Assembly (NCBI RefSeq): GCF_030161895.1
Contig: NZ_BSVB01000001.1
Location: 3,038,001 to 3,102,000, forward strand
Length of the DNA: 64,000 bases
Origin: Pseudolysinimonas kribbensis
GTDB lineage: Bacteria > Actinomycetota > Actinomycetes > Actinomycetales > Microbacteriaceae
Direction of reading: 5' to 3'
Shown here piece after piece: positions 8,740 to 17,642 of the stretch (the first letter of the stretch is position 1; every line of letters begins with the position of its first letter). The translations under genes and the position numbers were made by a program. The notes below the pieces were generated by a model. That model was not told the origin of the DNA. It did not search any database and worked only from the letters and a program-made list of their open reading frames with translations.

Positions 8740-9612
8740 TCAGCCCGTGCGCCCGCGCAGGAACGCGTTCATCGCGTCGGAGAGCTCCCGATCGACGGGC
8801 ACCTCGGCGTGGTCGACGGCCCGGATCGGCGCCGCGTGGCGCACGCTCGAGACGAGCCAGGCGGCATCGGCATCGAGCAGGTCCTGCGGTCGCAGCAATT
8901 CGTACACCGGCTCCAGCCGTCGGGTCGGCGCCCAGTCGAAGAGATCGGCCTGCGTCGTGCCGGGCAGGATGCCGGCGTCCAGCGGCGGCGTCAGCAGCCG
9001 GCCGTCGCGCAGCAGCACCACGTTCGCGGTCGGCCCCTCGAGCAGGTAGCCGTCGCTCGAGACGAACACCACGTCGTCGGCGCCGCGCCGCGCCGCCTCC
9101 CGCACGGCGGCCCGGTTCACCGCGTAGCTCAGCGTCTTGGCGCCCGCCAGCAGCCACGGCGAGGTCTGCGCGACGTCGTGCCGCACCCCGCGGTCGAGCA
9201 TCACGACGTGGATGCCGCGGGTGCGCGCCGCGCTCGCGTCGGGCGACGCTGTGGCGTACGCCCATCCGCTCGGCACGCCGCCGCCCTCGATGCCGCGGGT
9301 GAGCACGATCTTGACGAACGACTCGGGAACCGGGTCGATCGCGCCCGCCACGGCGACGATCGCGGCGCGCCAGGCGCCGGCATCCGGTGCGGGCAGATCG
9401 AGCATGGCGGCCGAGCGCGCGAACCGGGCGAGGTGCGCCTCGAGCGCCTGCGGGTGGCCGTCGCCGACGCTGATGGATTCGAAGATGCCGTCGCCGCGCG
9501 TCGCCGACAGATCGAGTGCGCTCAGCAGCGGCGCGGCGGGATCGACGAGCTCGTGGCCGAGGGTGCGCTCGCCGTCGGGCGAGAACCACAGCACCGCGAG
9601 GGCGGCGCTCAC
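8740..9612 (-). CDS. pabC: Aminodeoxychorismate lyase / class IV aminotransferase
   Basis: This 290-aa PLP enzyme has fold type IV. It shows the lysine region GAKTLSYAVNR and the cofactor-binding segment DGYLLEGPTANV, with the late LDAGILPGTTQ loop. PabC makes p-aminobenzoate and pyruvate from 4-amino-4-deoxychorismate in folate synthesis; a branched-chain or D-amino-acid aminotransferase is the main alternative. I chose the GTG at 9612 because it overlaps the stop of the preceding small gene by 4 bp and opens the first conserved residues. Confidence 0.82.
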   Translation of the reverse strand: MSAALAVLWFSPDGERTLGHELVDPAAPLLSALDLSATRGDGIFESISVGDGHPQALEAHLARFARSAAMLDLPAPDAGAWRAAIVAVAGAIDPVPESFVKIVLTRGIEGGGVPSGWAYATASPDASAARTRGIHVVMLDRGVRHDVAQTSPWLLAGAKTLSYAVNRAAVREAARRGADDVVFVSSDGYLLEGPTANVVLLRDGRLLTPPLDAGILPGTTQADLFDWAPTRRLEPVYELLRPQDLLDADAAWLVSSVRHAAPIRAVDHAEVPVDRELSDAMNAFLRGRTG

Positions 9613-9890
9613 ACCGGCCACCGGATGCCGTCGAGCCGGTCGCGCAGGTCGTCGACCGTCGGTCGCAGCGCGGGGTACGCGCCCACCACCCGGTCGAGCG
9701 CCGCGTCGGTGGTCGTCGCGTCCGGGGCGAGCTCCGCGTGCAGCAGCAGCACCACCATCTCGTCGACGGTCGGCATCTCGTGCATGAACGCCCACGGGTC
9801 CTCGCCGCCGCGCAGGCGCTCCTCGATCACCGTGCCGAGTTCGTCCTGCGCCTCCGCACGCAGGACCTCCAGGCTCGGTGGCGTGCGCAT
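9609..9890 (-). CDS. Small conserved hypothetical protein
   Basis: This 93-aa, mostly helical, acidic protein begins MRTPPSLEVL. No domain was recognised. It precedes pabC with a 4-bp stop/start overlap, so it forms a two-gene operon with it. An in-frame ATG 78 bp further upstream is possible but adds residues without conserved look. Confidence 0.65.
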   Translation of the reverse strand: MRTPPSLEVLRAEAQDELGTVIEERLRGGEDPWAFMHEMPTVDEMVVLLLHAELAPDATTTDAALDRVVGAYPALRPTVDDLRDRLDGIRWPV

Positions 9891-9993
9891 GCATTCGAGC
9901 CTACGCGCGCGCTCCGACGCGGGTCGCGGGCACGCGCCGGAGGTTCGCTGAGTAAGCGGGCCGGGCATCCGGAGCCGTGTCTACCGTCGGGCC

Positions 9994-10337
9994 ATGGCGA
10001 TCACGTTGAACAAGGACGCTCTGCAACACGCCCGCGACCTCATCGCGAAGGGCCGCACGGTCAAGGACGAGCGCGACGACTGGAGCGAGCACTCCCCGTC
10101 GACCGACGACGAGAACGCGTGGCTCGAGAAGCACGGATGGGACGAGTTCGCCCTCTGGCACCTCGGCATCGACCGCTCGGAGCCGGAGGAGACGAAGAAG
10201 CGCTACAGCTTCCCGTACGGCGACTACTCGCGGTTGCACCGCTGCGCCGTGATCTCGCTCGAGAGCCGCGCCGGCCAGTACGGCCACGACGACATCGAGG
10301 ACGCCACGAAGAAGCTGCTGAGGAGCTCGACTCGTAG
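9994..10337 (+). CDS. Conserved hypothetical protein (frame shifted near its end)
   Basis: A protein of about 114 aa starting MAITLNKDALQ and rich in charged and aromatic residues (HGWDEFALWHLGID). As given, the frame runs on into the next gene. One missing G near 10318-10322 restores the ending KKLLEELDS and a stop at 10335-10337, a natural C-terminus. I therefore treat this as a separate gene from the J-domain gene and not a fusion. Function is unknown. Confidence 0.7.
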
Positions 10338-10389
10338 CCCCGCGGCCGTCCTCGACGCGCTCTCACCTTGTTCCCGGCAGAATGATCGG

Positions 10390-11337
10390 GTGCCCGACAG
10401 CCCGCTCGCCGCGAGCCCGTACGAGGTGCTCGGCGTCGCGGCGACCGCGACCGACGACGAGCTGCGCCGGGCGTACCGCCGTCGTCTGCGGCAGACGCAT
10501 CCGGACACCGGGGGAGCGGCCCTCGAGTTCGACCGCGTGCAGCGCGCGTGGGAGCTGATCGGCACCGCCGACGCGCGAGCCGCCTACGACCGCGGCGCGC
10601 GGCCTGCGAGCACCGAGGACCGCACCTGGGCGCCGGCCGCACCGCGCCGGGAGGGCACCCGTCCGGCGGCGCGCAGCCACGGGCACCCCGGCGGCTGGTA
10701 TCGCGAGCAGTTCCTGGTGCTGCTGCACGAATGGGTGGGGCGCGGGGTCGAGGTGCCCGACCCGTACGACCCGCGGCTGCTGGCCCGGGCGCCGCGCGAG
10801 CTGCGGCATCTGCTGGCCCAGGCGGTGGCCGAGGAGGACACGGCGCGCGCGCTCGCGACGCTCGGCATCGGCTTCACGGTGTGGCACGACGTGCGCACCG
10901 ACGGGGATGCCGCGGGCGCCCTCCGCGCCTCGCCGCAGGGGGCGGGCGGCAAGATCGATCACGTCGTGCTCGGGCCGACCGGGCTGTGGGCGATGCTGAG
11001 CGAGGACTGGGGCGAGCCGGTCTCGGTGCGTCGCGGCGAGCTCGTCGGGCCGGCGCTCGCGCGGGACGAGCGTCCCGTGCACGAGCTCGCGCAGCGCGCG
11101 CGGCACTTCGCCCGGGCGGCGCGGGTGCGCTTCACCTCGCTCGTGATCGTCGTGCCCGACGGCGGCACCGGCGAGGGCGTCACGTCGCTCGGCTCGGTCA
11201 AGGGGATGCCGGCCCTGGTCGTCGAGCGGCCGCGGCTCGCCGACCTCGTGCGGCGCGGCATCCCGGGCGTCGGCATCGGCGGCACCGACCTGTTCGAGGT
11301 GCGCACGCGCGTGCAGGCGGCGGCGCGCTTCGTCTGA
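10390..11337 (+). CDS. J-domain protein with NERD-like C-terminal half
   Basis: Residues 1-75 form a DnaJ J-domain: SPYEVLGV, helices with YRRRLRQTHPD (HPD motif intact), and YDRG at its end. No Gly/Phe-rich or zinc-finger regions follow, so it is not a canonical DnaJ. The C-terminal 180 residues carry GGKIDHVVLGPTGLWAM, which resembles the core of NERD (nuclease-related) domains. The start GTG 10390 was chosen because the J-domain begins there. J-domain cochaperones recruit Hsp70; I infer a targeting role for the second domain. Confidence 0.72.
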   Translation: MPDSPLAASPYEVLGVAATATDDELRRAYRRRLRQTHPDTGGAALEFDRVQRAWELIGTADARAAYDRGARPASTEDRTWAPAAPRREGTRPAARSHGHPGGWYREQFLVLLHEWVGRGVEVPDPYDPRLLARAPRELRHLLAQAVAEEDTARALATLGIGFTVWHDVRTDGDAAGALRASPQGAGGKIDHVVLGPTGLWAMLSEDWGEPVSVRRGELVGPALARDERPVHELAQRARHFARAARVRFTSLVIVVPDGGTGEGVTSLGSVKGMPALVVERPRLADLVRRGIPGVGIGGTDLFEVRTRVQAAARFV

Positions 11338-11372
11338 CGGCGCGTCGGCCGGCTTTTACGCCACCATGGACC

Positions 11373-12509
11373 ATGCGCCGGCGCATGGTCGTGATCCTCG
11401 TGATCGCGGTCGTCGCGCTCGCCGGGTGCGCCGCCGGGCACCCCGCGCCGAGCCATCGCACGCCGACCCCCACGGCCACCCCGACGCCGCCGCCCGACCC
11501 GCTCGCCGGGCTCACGCTGCAGCAGGAGGTCGGCCAGCTGTTCGTGGTCGGCACCCCGACGACCGGGCTCGGCCCGGACGCCCTCTCGGCGATCCGGGAC
11601 AGCCACGTCGGCGGCGTCTTCCTCGGTGGCCGTTCCCTCGCGGGAGTGCAGGCCAACTCCGCCGTCGGCCGGGCGGCGCAGGCGGCGAGCGGGGACGGCA
11701 TCCCGCTCATCGTCTCCACCGACCAGGAGGGCGGGGAGGTCCAGGTGCTGCAGGGCCCCGGATTCGACCGGATGCCGACCGCCGTCGACCAGGGCGCCAT
11801 GAGTCCGCAGCAGCTGCTGGTCGCGGCGGAGCGGTGGGGTGCGCAGCTGCACGCGGCGGGCGTGAACCTCGACCTCGCCCCGGTCTCCGACATCGTGCCG
11901 CCGGGGTTCGCTTCGCAGAACCCGCCGATCGGCGTGTTCCAGCGGGAGTACGGGTCGGACGCGGCTGCGGTGGAGACCCACGCGGCGGCGTTCGCGGCGG
12001 GTCTGCGCGACGCGGGCGTGCTCGCGGCGGCGAAGCACTTCCCGGGTCTCGGGCACGTGACCGCCAACACCGACACGCACAGCGGCGTCACCGACACGAC
12101 GATCGACGCGAGTTCGCCCGACGTGCGGCTGTATGGGCGGCTCGCGCACAGCGGTGTCGACGTCGTGATGGTCTCCAGCGCGATCTACGCGAAGATCGAC
12201 CCCTCGCAGCCGGCCGCGTTCTCGCCGGCTGTGGTCGGCATCCTGCGCGACACCCTCGATTTCACGGGCATCACGATCACCGACGACCTGTCGGGTGCGG
12301 TGCAGGTCGCGTCGGTGGCGCCGGGCGACCGGGCGATCCGGACGATCACCGCCGGGGTTGACCTCGTGCTCGTGTCGCACCCCACGGGGGTGTGGGCGCA
12401 GATGGTGGATGCCGTGCTCGCCCGCGCCGGGACGGACCCGGCGTTCCGCGCGAAGGTCGACGACGCCGCGCGGCGGGTGCTGCGGTGGAAGCAGGCTCAC
12501 CTGGGGTGA
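11373..12509 (+). CDS. Glycoside hydrolase family 3 lipoprotein (NagZ-like)
   Basis: The 378-aa protein starts with a lipoprotein signal: basic residues, a hydrophobic stretch and the lipobox LAGC (Cys 19), then a Pro/Thr-rich linker. The catalytic domain is GH3: TDQEGGEVQ, KHFPGLG near residue 220 with the downstream TDTHSG (His/Asp dyad region), and TDDLSG near 303 with the likely nucleophile Asp. GH3 N-acetylhexosaminidases cleave muropeptide or chitin-type sugars. A surface-anchored cell-wall role is inferred. Confidence 0.88.
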   Translation: MRRRMVVILVIAVVALAGCAAGHPAPSHRTPTPTATPTPPPDPLAGLTLQQEVGQLFVVGTPTTGLGPDALSAIRDSHVGGVFLGGRSLAGVQANSAVGRAAQAASGDGIPLIVSTDQEGGEVQVLQGPGFDRMPTAVDQGAMSPQQLLVAAERWGAQLHAAGVNLDLAPVSDIVPPGFASQNPPIGVFQREYGSDAAAVETHAAAFAAGLRDAGVLAAAKHFPGLGHVTANTDTHSGVTDTTIDASSPDVRLYGRLAHSGVDVVMVSSAIYAKIDPSQPAAFSPAVVGILRDTLDFTGITITDDLSGAVQVASVAPGDRAIRTITAGVDLVLVSHPTGVWAQMVDAVLARAGTDPAFRAKVDDAARRVLRWKQAHLG

Positions 12510-12523
12510 GCGAGGATGGCGGA

Positions 12524-12922
12524 ATGAGCATCGATGTCGTCCCGGAAGACCTGCGTCCCCTCCTCCACCTGCCGTTGTTCGTGCACCTCGCGACGGTGCG
12601 CCCCGACAACACGGCGCAGGTGAACCCGATGTGGTTCAAGTTCGACGGCGAGCACCTGAAGTTCACGCACACGACCAAGCGCGGCAAGTACCGCAACCTG
12701 CAGGCCAACCCGTCGATGGCGATCTCGGTGCTCGACCCGGAGAACCCGGAGCGCTACCTCGAGGTGCGCGGGCGCCTCGTCAAGGCCGAGCCCGACCCGA
12801 CCGGCGCGTTCTACGTCGAACTCGGCCAGTGGTACGGCAACCCCGACGAGCAGCCGCCGGCGAACAAGGCCGACCGCGTGGTGTTGTTCATGAGTCTCGA
12901 GAAGGCGACGCGGCAGGGCTGA
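12524..12922 (+). CDS. PPOX-class F420-dependent enzyme
   Basis: A 132-aa split-barrel protein of the pyridoxamine-5-phosphate-oxidase-like superfamily. It shows FVHLATVRPDNTAQVNPMWF at the start and the KRGKYRNLQANP segment that contacts the cofactor phosphate. Actinobacterial members use F420 or FMN for reductions. Its 3' end overlaps the end of the next, opposite-strand gene by 35 bp. The substrate is unknown. Confidence 0.87.
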   Translation: MSIDVVPEDLRPLLHLPLFVHLATVRPDNTAQVNPMWFKFDGEHLKFTHTTKRGKYRNLQANPSMAISVLDPENPERYLEVRGRLVKAEPDPTGAFYVELGQWYGNPDEQPPANKADRVVLFMSLEKATRQG

Positions 12923-13550
12923 CCGGCTTGCGGGCCTGCTGACGCGCGACGTGCAGGCCGGAGTGCCGCTCGGCGACGGTGGCCCAGGTGATCGGAACGC
13001 TCTCGAGCACGACGCCGACGACGAGCAGCCAGATCCCGACCCACGACGAGGCGATGATCGCGCCCGCGCCCAGGATGCCGACCACGATGTAGACGAGGTC
13101 GCGCGGCCGCTGCGGATGCACGTGCACCCCGCCGATCGACATCGGCACGCGCCGGCTGAATCCCATGACGAAGAAGCCGGCCGTCGCGAGCAGCACGAGC
13201 GCGAGGCCGAGCCAGGCGATCCACGAGCCGATGACCGAGCCGGTGGCGCCCACGATCATGCCGGCGACGAGCACGAGGCCGACGAGCCCGCCGAACCGGG
13301 CCAGCGACTCGCCGCCCAGGTAAGCGCCGAGCAGGAGCGGCAGCAGGATCGCCGCACCGAGGGTGCTCATTCCCGCGATGGCCAGGACCTCGGAGTCGAC
13401 GGCAGCGGCCACGATCAGCCCCGCGCCCCCGACGACGACACCGATCACGATGACCAGCACGAGCACGCGGGTCCAGATCCGGATCGCGCGCCCGCTCAGG
13501 CGGTAGGTGCCGTCGGGCTGGTCTTCGGGGTGCACGACACGCAGCGACAT
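12888..13550 (-). CDS. Integral membrane protein
   Basis: A 220-aa protein with about six hydrophobic helices, among them a VLVLVIVIGVVVGG segment and a LLVVGVVLESV segment, with short loops and a basic C-terminal tail. I recognise no family. It converges on, and overlaps, the PPOX gene. ATG 13550 is the first start before the hydrophobic region. Confidence 0.75.
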   Translation of the reverse strand: MSLRVVHPEDQPDGTYRLSGRAIRIWTRVLVLVIVIGVVVGGAGLIVAAAVDSEVLAIAGMSTLGAAILLPLLLGAYLGGESLARFGGLVGLVLVAGMIVGATGSVIGSWIAWLGLALVLLATAGFFVMGFSRRVPMSIGGVHVHPQRPRDLVYIVVGILGAGAIIASSWVGIWLLVVGVVLESVPITWATVAERHSGLHVARQQARKPVSPAASPSRDS

Positions 13551-13619
13551 CGCGCTCCACCCTAGGGCGGTGCGGTGCGAAGGGTTGCACGCGACGCCGC
13601 TCCTGACAGGCTGGGACCC

Positions 13620-13973
13620 ATGGACGCCGACCGACCCGAGCCGCACGACGAGACCCGGATGACCGAGCAGCCGGCCCTGACCTTCTCGACCGGCCTGATC
13701 TGGCTCATCGTGGGCGGTCTCCTGACCGCGATCGCGGTCGGCGTGCTGATCCCGGAGGCCGTCACCGGCCTGCCGCCGCGCTGGCTGCCGTGGGCGGCGG
13801 CGATCGCCGACGTGGTGATCTACGCCCTCATGTTCGTGGCGCGCTTCACGGTGCCGGTCACGCACCTGCGCCGCCGCCTCGGCCTGCTGGCGATCGGGAT
13901 GCTCGCGATCGCCGCGATCTCGCTTGCGAGCGTCCTCATCGTGGCCTTCGCCGCCGTCACCCCCGTGAAGTAG
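13620..13973 (+). CDS. Small integral membrane protein
   Basis: A 117-aa protein with an acidic, polar N-terminus and three hydrophobic segments (STGLIWLIVGG, ADVVIYALMF, LLAIGMLAIAAISLASVLIV). It is divergent from the preceding membrane protein. No domain was recognised. Confidence 0.7.
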   Translation: MDADRPEPHDETRMTEQPALTFSTGLIWLIVGGLLTAIAVGVLIPEAVTGLPPRWLPWAAAIADVVIYALMFVARFTVPVTHLRRRLGLLAIGMLAIAAISLASVLIVAFAAVTPVK

Positions 13974-13996
13974 CGGGGATTCGACCGGCAGACCCG

Positions 13997-14980
13997 TCAG
14001 GGAGCGGGACCCGGCGTTCCCGTCGCGGTCGGGGTGGTCGTCGGGACCATCGTCGGCACCTGAGTGGCCGCGACGAGCGCGTGCGCCATCATCTCGAGGG
14101 CGATGATCCCGACGATGATGGTCACCAACGCGGTCACGAGGCCGACGATCGCCCTCCGCATGAGATCGCTCCCACGTCGTGGGGGCCGTCGTCGTGCGCG
14201 GGCCGCGCCGGGGTCGGGTCGCCCGCGCCGGTTGCCGCGGAAGGCGGGGTTGAGAGGACACGAGCGCGTCCGCCCCCGAGACTCCAGGTACGGGTCCACC
14301 TCCTGCTCCAGCGCGGCGAACTCCTGGATCAGGTGCGCGCCCGGCCGCGAGGACACCGTCGACTTCGACCAGGTGCCCGGTAGCGATGCGACGCTCACCA
14401 GGCGCGCCAGCTGCTCGTCACTCATCACGCGGGGGCCGTGCAGAGTCGTCGACAGTTGGCTGTCGTGTACCGCCCAGATTCTCGTCCCGTTCTCGCCGAG
14501 CGGCGCTTTGATCACGATGCGGCGTACGTCGACGAACGACAGGATGCCCTCGACCGGCACCGCGAACCCGCACCGCGAACTGAGACGACCCTCCACTTGG
14601 GCGGTCTGTCGAGCGATGGAGGACACGTGGCCCACCCCGATTCCGTCCAGCCGCATCCCGAGACCGCCGGCGGTCACGGTTTTGCCGGGGTGTCGCTTGG
14701 AGTTGATGACGAAGACGCCGCAGGGTCCGATCGCGAGGTGGTCGATGTCGGTGCCGCGCTCGCCGATGGGAATCGAGTGCAGGATGGTCCACTCCGGTCC
14801 GAGCAGGGAGAGCTCGAGCGCGGTCTGTCGCTCACCGAGGACGCCGTCGTACCAGCCGCGTGCCTCGTCATCGATGACGATCTGGCCCGAGGGCCCGGGA
14901 TGGATGCGTCCGGCGTCCCACTCGCTCAGCAACTTCTCGATCAGAGACTGCGCGGGCACGCGTTGACGGAGATCCCCCAC
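13997..14980 (-). CDS. NERD-domain membrane-anchored protein
   Basis: The 327-aa protein has a NERD (nuclease-related) domain in its middle: GERGTDIDHLAIGPCGVFVINSK, read here in pieces, gives the conserved Asp and the Ser-Lys motif of this endonuclease-like fold. A basic linker (RGNRRGRPDPG) leads to one C-terminal hydrophobic helix (LVTALVTIIVGIIAL) and a Thr/Pro-rich tail. The topology suggests a tail-anchored protein with a cytoplasmic NERD domain. Function is unknown; nuclease activity is not shown for most NERD proteins. Confidence 0.82.
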   Translation of the reverse strand: MGDLRQRVPAQSLIEKLLSEWDAGRIHPGPSGQIVIDDEARGWYDGVLGERQTALELSLLGPEWTILHSIPIGERGTDIDHLAIGPCGVFVINSKRHPGKTVTAGGLGMRLDGIGVGHVSSIARQTAQVEGRLSSRCGFAVPVEGILSFVDVRRIVIKAPLGENGTRIWAVHDSQLSTTLHGPRVMSDEQLARLVSVASLPGTWSKSTVSSRPGAHLIQEFAALEQEVDPYLESRGRTRSCPLNPAFRGNRRGRPDPGAARARRRPPRRGSDLMRRAIVGLVTALVTIIVGIIALEMMAHALVAATQVPTMVPTTTPTATGTPGPAP

Positions 14981-15075
14981 CTCACGAGGATCCCTCGTGT
15001 GCGACGCCGTTCCCCCCGAGTCCGGGTGCCCCGCTTTCGGGTGACGCCGTCGGACGCTCCCCGTAGCCTGACCGG

Positions 15076-16398
15076 ATGACGCAGGATTTCCGCACCGCGC
15101 CGATCGACGAGCAGGCCCGGGCGATCCTGGCCGAGCGGGGCTACGAGTTCCGGGTCGTCGATCCGGATGACCGTGACGCCATGGAGCGCTACGTGCTGGC
15201 CGAGGCGCGCGGCTTCCTCGGCGGCACGATGCAGCAGCCCGCTCTCGACGCCCACATCGCGGAGTTCGCGCAGAACCGCCGCAACAGCGCCGTCTACGAT
15301 CCCTCCGGCGCCGACCCTCTGACGCCGATCGCGACGACCAACTCGTGGATCGGACCGCTCACCCTGCCGGGGCAGCGCGACATCGACGCCTGGGCGATCA
15401 GCGGTGTGACGGTCGCGCAGACCCACCGCCGGCGCGGCATCCAGCGCCAGATGATGGAGGCCGAGTTGCGCACCGCGCGCGGCCTCGATGTGCCGGTCGC
15501 CATGCTCACGGTCACGGAGTCGTCGATCTACGCGCGTTACGGCTTCGGCGTCGCCGCGCTCGCCGCCGAGTACCGGATCAGCACGCGCGGCCTCACCTGG
15601 ACCGGCCGCGAGCCCGAGGGCCGGCTCGACTTCATTCCGGTGCGTCAGTGGCGGGATGCCGCTCCCGCACTCTTCGAGCGCACCCGGCTGCGCGATCCGG
15701 GTCAGGTGCGCCCGTTCGCGATGCGCTGGGACCAGGCCGCCGGCTACATCACCTACGAGGGCGACAAGTCGGCCGGGCGGCAGGCGGTGCAGTACCGCGA
15801 CGCGTCGGGCGGGGTGCGCGGCATGGCGCTCTACACGATCAACGAGGGCACCAGCGAGCAGGACTTCACGACCCACGAGGCGCAGATCGTCAACCTGATC
15901 GCGGAGACCGATGACGCCTACGCGGCGCTGTGGCGCTTCTTCGTCGAGATGGACCTCGTGTCGACGACCCGCTACGACCTCGGCTCGGCCGACGAGCCGG
16001 TGCGGTGGATGGTGTCGAACTTCCGCGCCGTCGAGGTGCGGCCGTTCGACATGCAGTACCTGCGGGTGCTCGATGTGAAGCGCGTGCTCGAGGCGCGCGC
16101 GTACGAGGTGCCAGGGGAGGTTTCGTTCGAAGTGACGGACGACCTGGGGTTCGCGAGCGGCACCTGGACGGCACGTGCATCCACCGCCGGCACGGTGATC
16201 GCGGCGGCTGGGGAGGTCGCCGACAGTGGGGACCTCGAACTCGGCGTCGTCGAACTCGGTGCGATGCTCTGCGGCGGGACGAGCGCTCGGACGCTCGCTG
16301 CAGCGGGCCGCGTCGTCGAGCGCGGGCCGGGTGCCCTGGACCGCGCGACGGCGATGCTGGCGTCGACGCGGCCGCCGCGGATCGACTCCTGGTACTGA
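15076..16398 (+). CDS. Eis-family GNAT N-acetyltransferase
   Basis: The 440-aa length and architecture match the Eis/YitJ-like family: an N-terminal GNAT domain with an acetyl-CoA loop (VAQTHRRRGIQRQMM, about residues 113-127), a second GNAT-like region and a C-terminal sterol-carrier-like domain. The protein ends in an aromatic residue (SWY), as Eis proteins do when the terminal carboxylate helps catalysis. Family members acetylate amines, including aminoglycosides; the natural substrate here is not known. Confidence 0.9.
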   Translation: MTQDFRTAPIDEQARAILAERGYEFRVVDPDDRDAMERYVLAEARGFLGGTMQQPALDAHIAEFAQNRRNSAVYDPSGADPLTPIATTNSWIGPLTLPGQRDIDAWAISGVTVAQTHRRRGIQRQMMEAELRTARGLDVPVAMLTVTESSIYARYGFGVAALAAEYRISTRGLTWTGREPEGRLDFIPVRQWRDAAPALFERTRLRDPGQVRPFAMRWDQAAGYITYEGDKSAGRQAVQYRDASGGVRGMALYTINEGTSEQDFTTHEAQIVNLIAETDDAYAALWRFFVEMDLVSTTRYDLGSADEPVRWMVSNFRAVEVRPFDMQYLRVLDVKRVLEARAYEVPGEVSFEVTDDLGFASGTWTARASTAGTVIAAAGEVADSGDLELGVVELGAMLCGGTSARTLAAAGRVVERGPGALDRATAMLASTRPPRIDSWY

Positions 16399-16430
16399 CG
16401 TATGTCTGACATCGGTAGTACATTGCTCGC

Positions 16431-16718
16431 ATGCGATCGGTCAGCAAGCGTGAACTGAACCAGCAGACCGCGCACGTGCTTGCCGCAGTCGATGCGGGTG
16501 AGACCGTGGTGGTGACGGAGCGCGGCGTCCCGCGCTGGCGCATCGAGGCGATCGGTGCGCTCGTCGATCCGGTCGAGCAACTGCGCCTCGCCGGGCGGAT
16601 CGCGGAGCCGAAGAAGGAGCCCGCGCCCTGGATCACCGCTGCTGACGACTCTGCCGGCCGCGAGTACTCGCCGGCAGAGATCGATGCGCTCTTTGCCGAG
16701 TCGAGGGGCGACCATTGA
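16431..16718 (+). CDS. Antitoxin, Phd/VapB type
   Basis: A 95-aa protein starting MRSVSKRELNQQTAHVL, the Phd/YefM DNA-binding fold, with ERGVPRWRIEA in the dimer strand. The acidic C-terminal half would wrap the toxin. Its stop overlaps the TTG start of the PIN-domain gene by 4 bp. Antitoxins of this type repress their own operon. Confidence 0.85.
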   Translation: MRSVSKRELNQQTAHVLAAVDAGETVVVTERGVPRWRIEAIGALVDPVEQLRLAGRIAEPKKEPAPWITAADDSAGREYSPAEIDALFAESRGDH

Positions 16719-17106
16719 CGCGCTACTACCTCGACTCATCCGTTGCGCTCCATGCCATGCTGCCCGGCGGCTCCGCTCGGGCCGCGGAATGGCTTGACGT
16801 CGGGGGCAGGCGATCTACTCCTCGACCCTGCTTCAGCTGGAGCTCTCTCGCGTGCTCCGCCGGGAAGGGTTGCCGACCTCGCGCGCTCGTCCCGTGATCG
16901 ACCGGATCGCGCTGATCAGCATCGACGACGGCGTTCTCAACGCCGCTGCGGCAATCGAGCCGCACGTGAAGTCCCTCGACGCGATCCATCTGGCGACGTG
17001 CGCCCTCCTGGGGCCGGAGGCGTGCCTCGTCACGCACGACCTCGCCATGGCGCAGGCCGCCTCTGCTCTGGGCGTGTCGGCGGTGGATCCGCTCGAGCCG
17101 AGGTAG
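16715..17106 (+). CDS. PIN-domain toxin, VapC type (frame broken)
   Basis: The TTG-started N-terminus reads YYLDSSVALHAM, with the first catalytic Asp of PIN ribonucleases. A frame break at the G5 run 16802-16806 is repaired by one G, giving DVGGQAIYSSTLLQLELSRVL. The C-terminal part has KSLDAIHLATCALLG (acidic residue) and LVTHDLAMAQAA. The whole protein is about 130 aa, normal for VapC. It pairs with the preceding antitoxin. VapC toxins cleave tRNA or rRNA. Confidence 0.83.
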
Positions 17107-17131
17107 GCGGGCAGGATGTCGCGCCGGCGTC

Positions 17132-17560
17132 TCAGCGGGCGATGACGCCTCTGAGCTTCTCGAGCGCGCCCGCGAGGTGGGTGAGCTCCGTCGCGGACAG
17201 CGGCTCCCCGATGAGACGGGCGAGCGCGCGATCGAAGACGGGCTCGGCCTTGCGGAACGCGGCCACGCCATCCGGGGTCAGCTCGACGATGGACGAGCGC
17301 CGGTCGTCGGGGTGAGGCCGCCGGATGCTGTACCCGGCCTTCTCGAGCCGGTCGACCGCCTGGCTCGTGCCGCCGACGGTGATCGCGAGCGCCTCCGCGA
17401 TGTCGTACACCCGACACTGCGGGGTCGAGTCGATGATCCACATGAGGTTGAAGGTCGACAGCGTCAGTCCGCTCTCCGTCTCGAGAGCCGTGTCGATCGC
17501 GCCCCACAGCATCGTCTCGAACCGGATCAGGTCGTCGAACACCTTGCGCAGGCCCTCCAT
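17132..17560 (-). CDS. MarR-family transcriptional regulator
   Basis: A 142-aa winged-helix regulator: TLSTFNLMWII, the recognition helix region GGTSQAVDRLEKAG and the wing HPDDRRSS. The start ATG 17560 was chosen because GGAGGG lies just before it; a longer reading from 17587 adds nine residues. It is divergent from the esterase gene across an 82-bp region with an AT-rich palindrome, so it probably represses both itself and the esterase. Confidence 0.88.
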   Translation of the reverse strand: MEGLRKVFDDLIRFETMLWGAIDTALETESGLTLSTFNLMWIIDSTPQCRVYDIAEALAITVGGTSQAVDRLEKAGYSIRRPHPDDRRSSIVELTPDGVAAFRKAEPVFDRALARLIGEPLSATELTHLAGALEKLRGVIAR

Positions 17561-17617
17561 CGGCGCCCTCCCTCTCTCACGCCCCAAACTACCTCAGGAG
17601 CAACTAAGTCATCGCTA

Positions 17618-17628
17618 ACTAAATTAGT
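17618..17628. promoter_or_regulatory. Probable MarR operator
   Basis: ACTAAATTAGT is a perfect palindrome about its central A, in the otherwise GC-rich MarR/esterase gap. A second, overlapping TTAGTGCTAA lies at 17624-17633. Short AT-rich palindromes are typical MarR sites. Location 15 bp before the esterase ATG fits repression. Confidence 0.6.
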
Positions 17629-17642
17629 GCTAATGTATCGCC

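Noticed and set aside
9994..11337. A single 447-aa fusion of a hypothetical protein with the J-domain protein
   Set aside because: One restored G gives the first gene a natural end (EELDS, stop at 10337), and the J-domain has its own GTG start at 10390.
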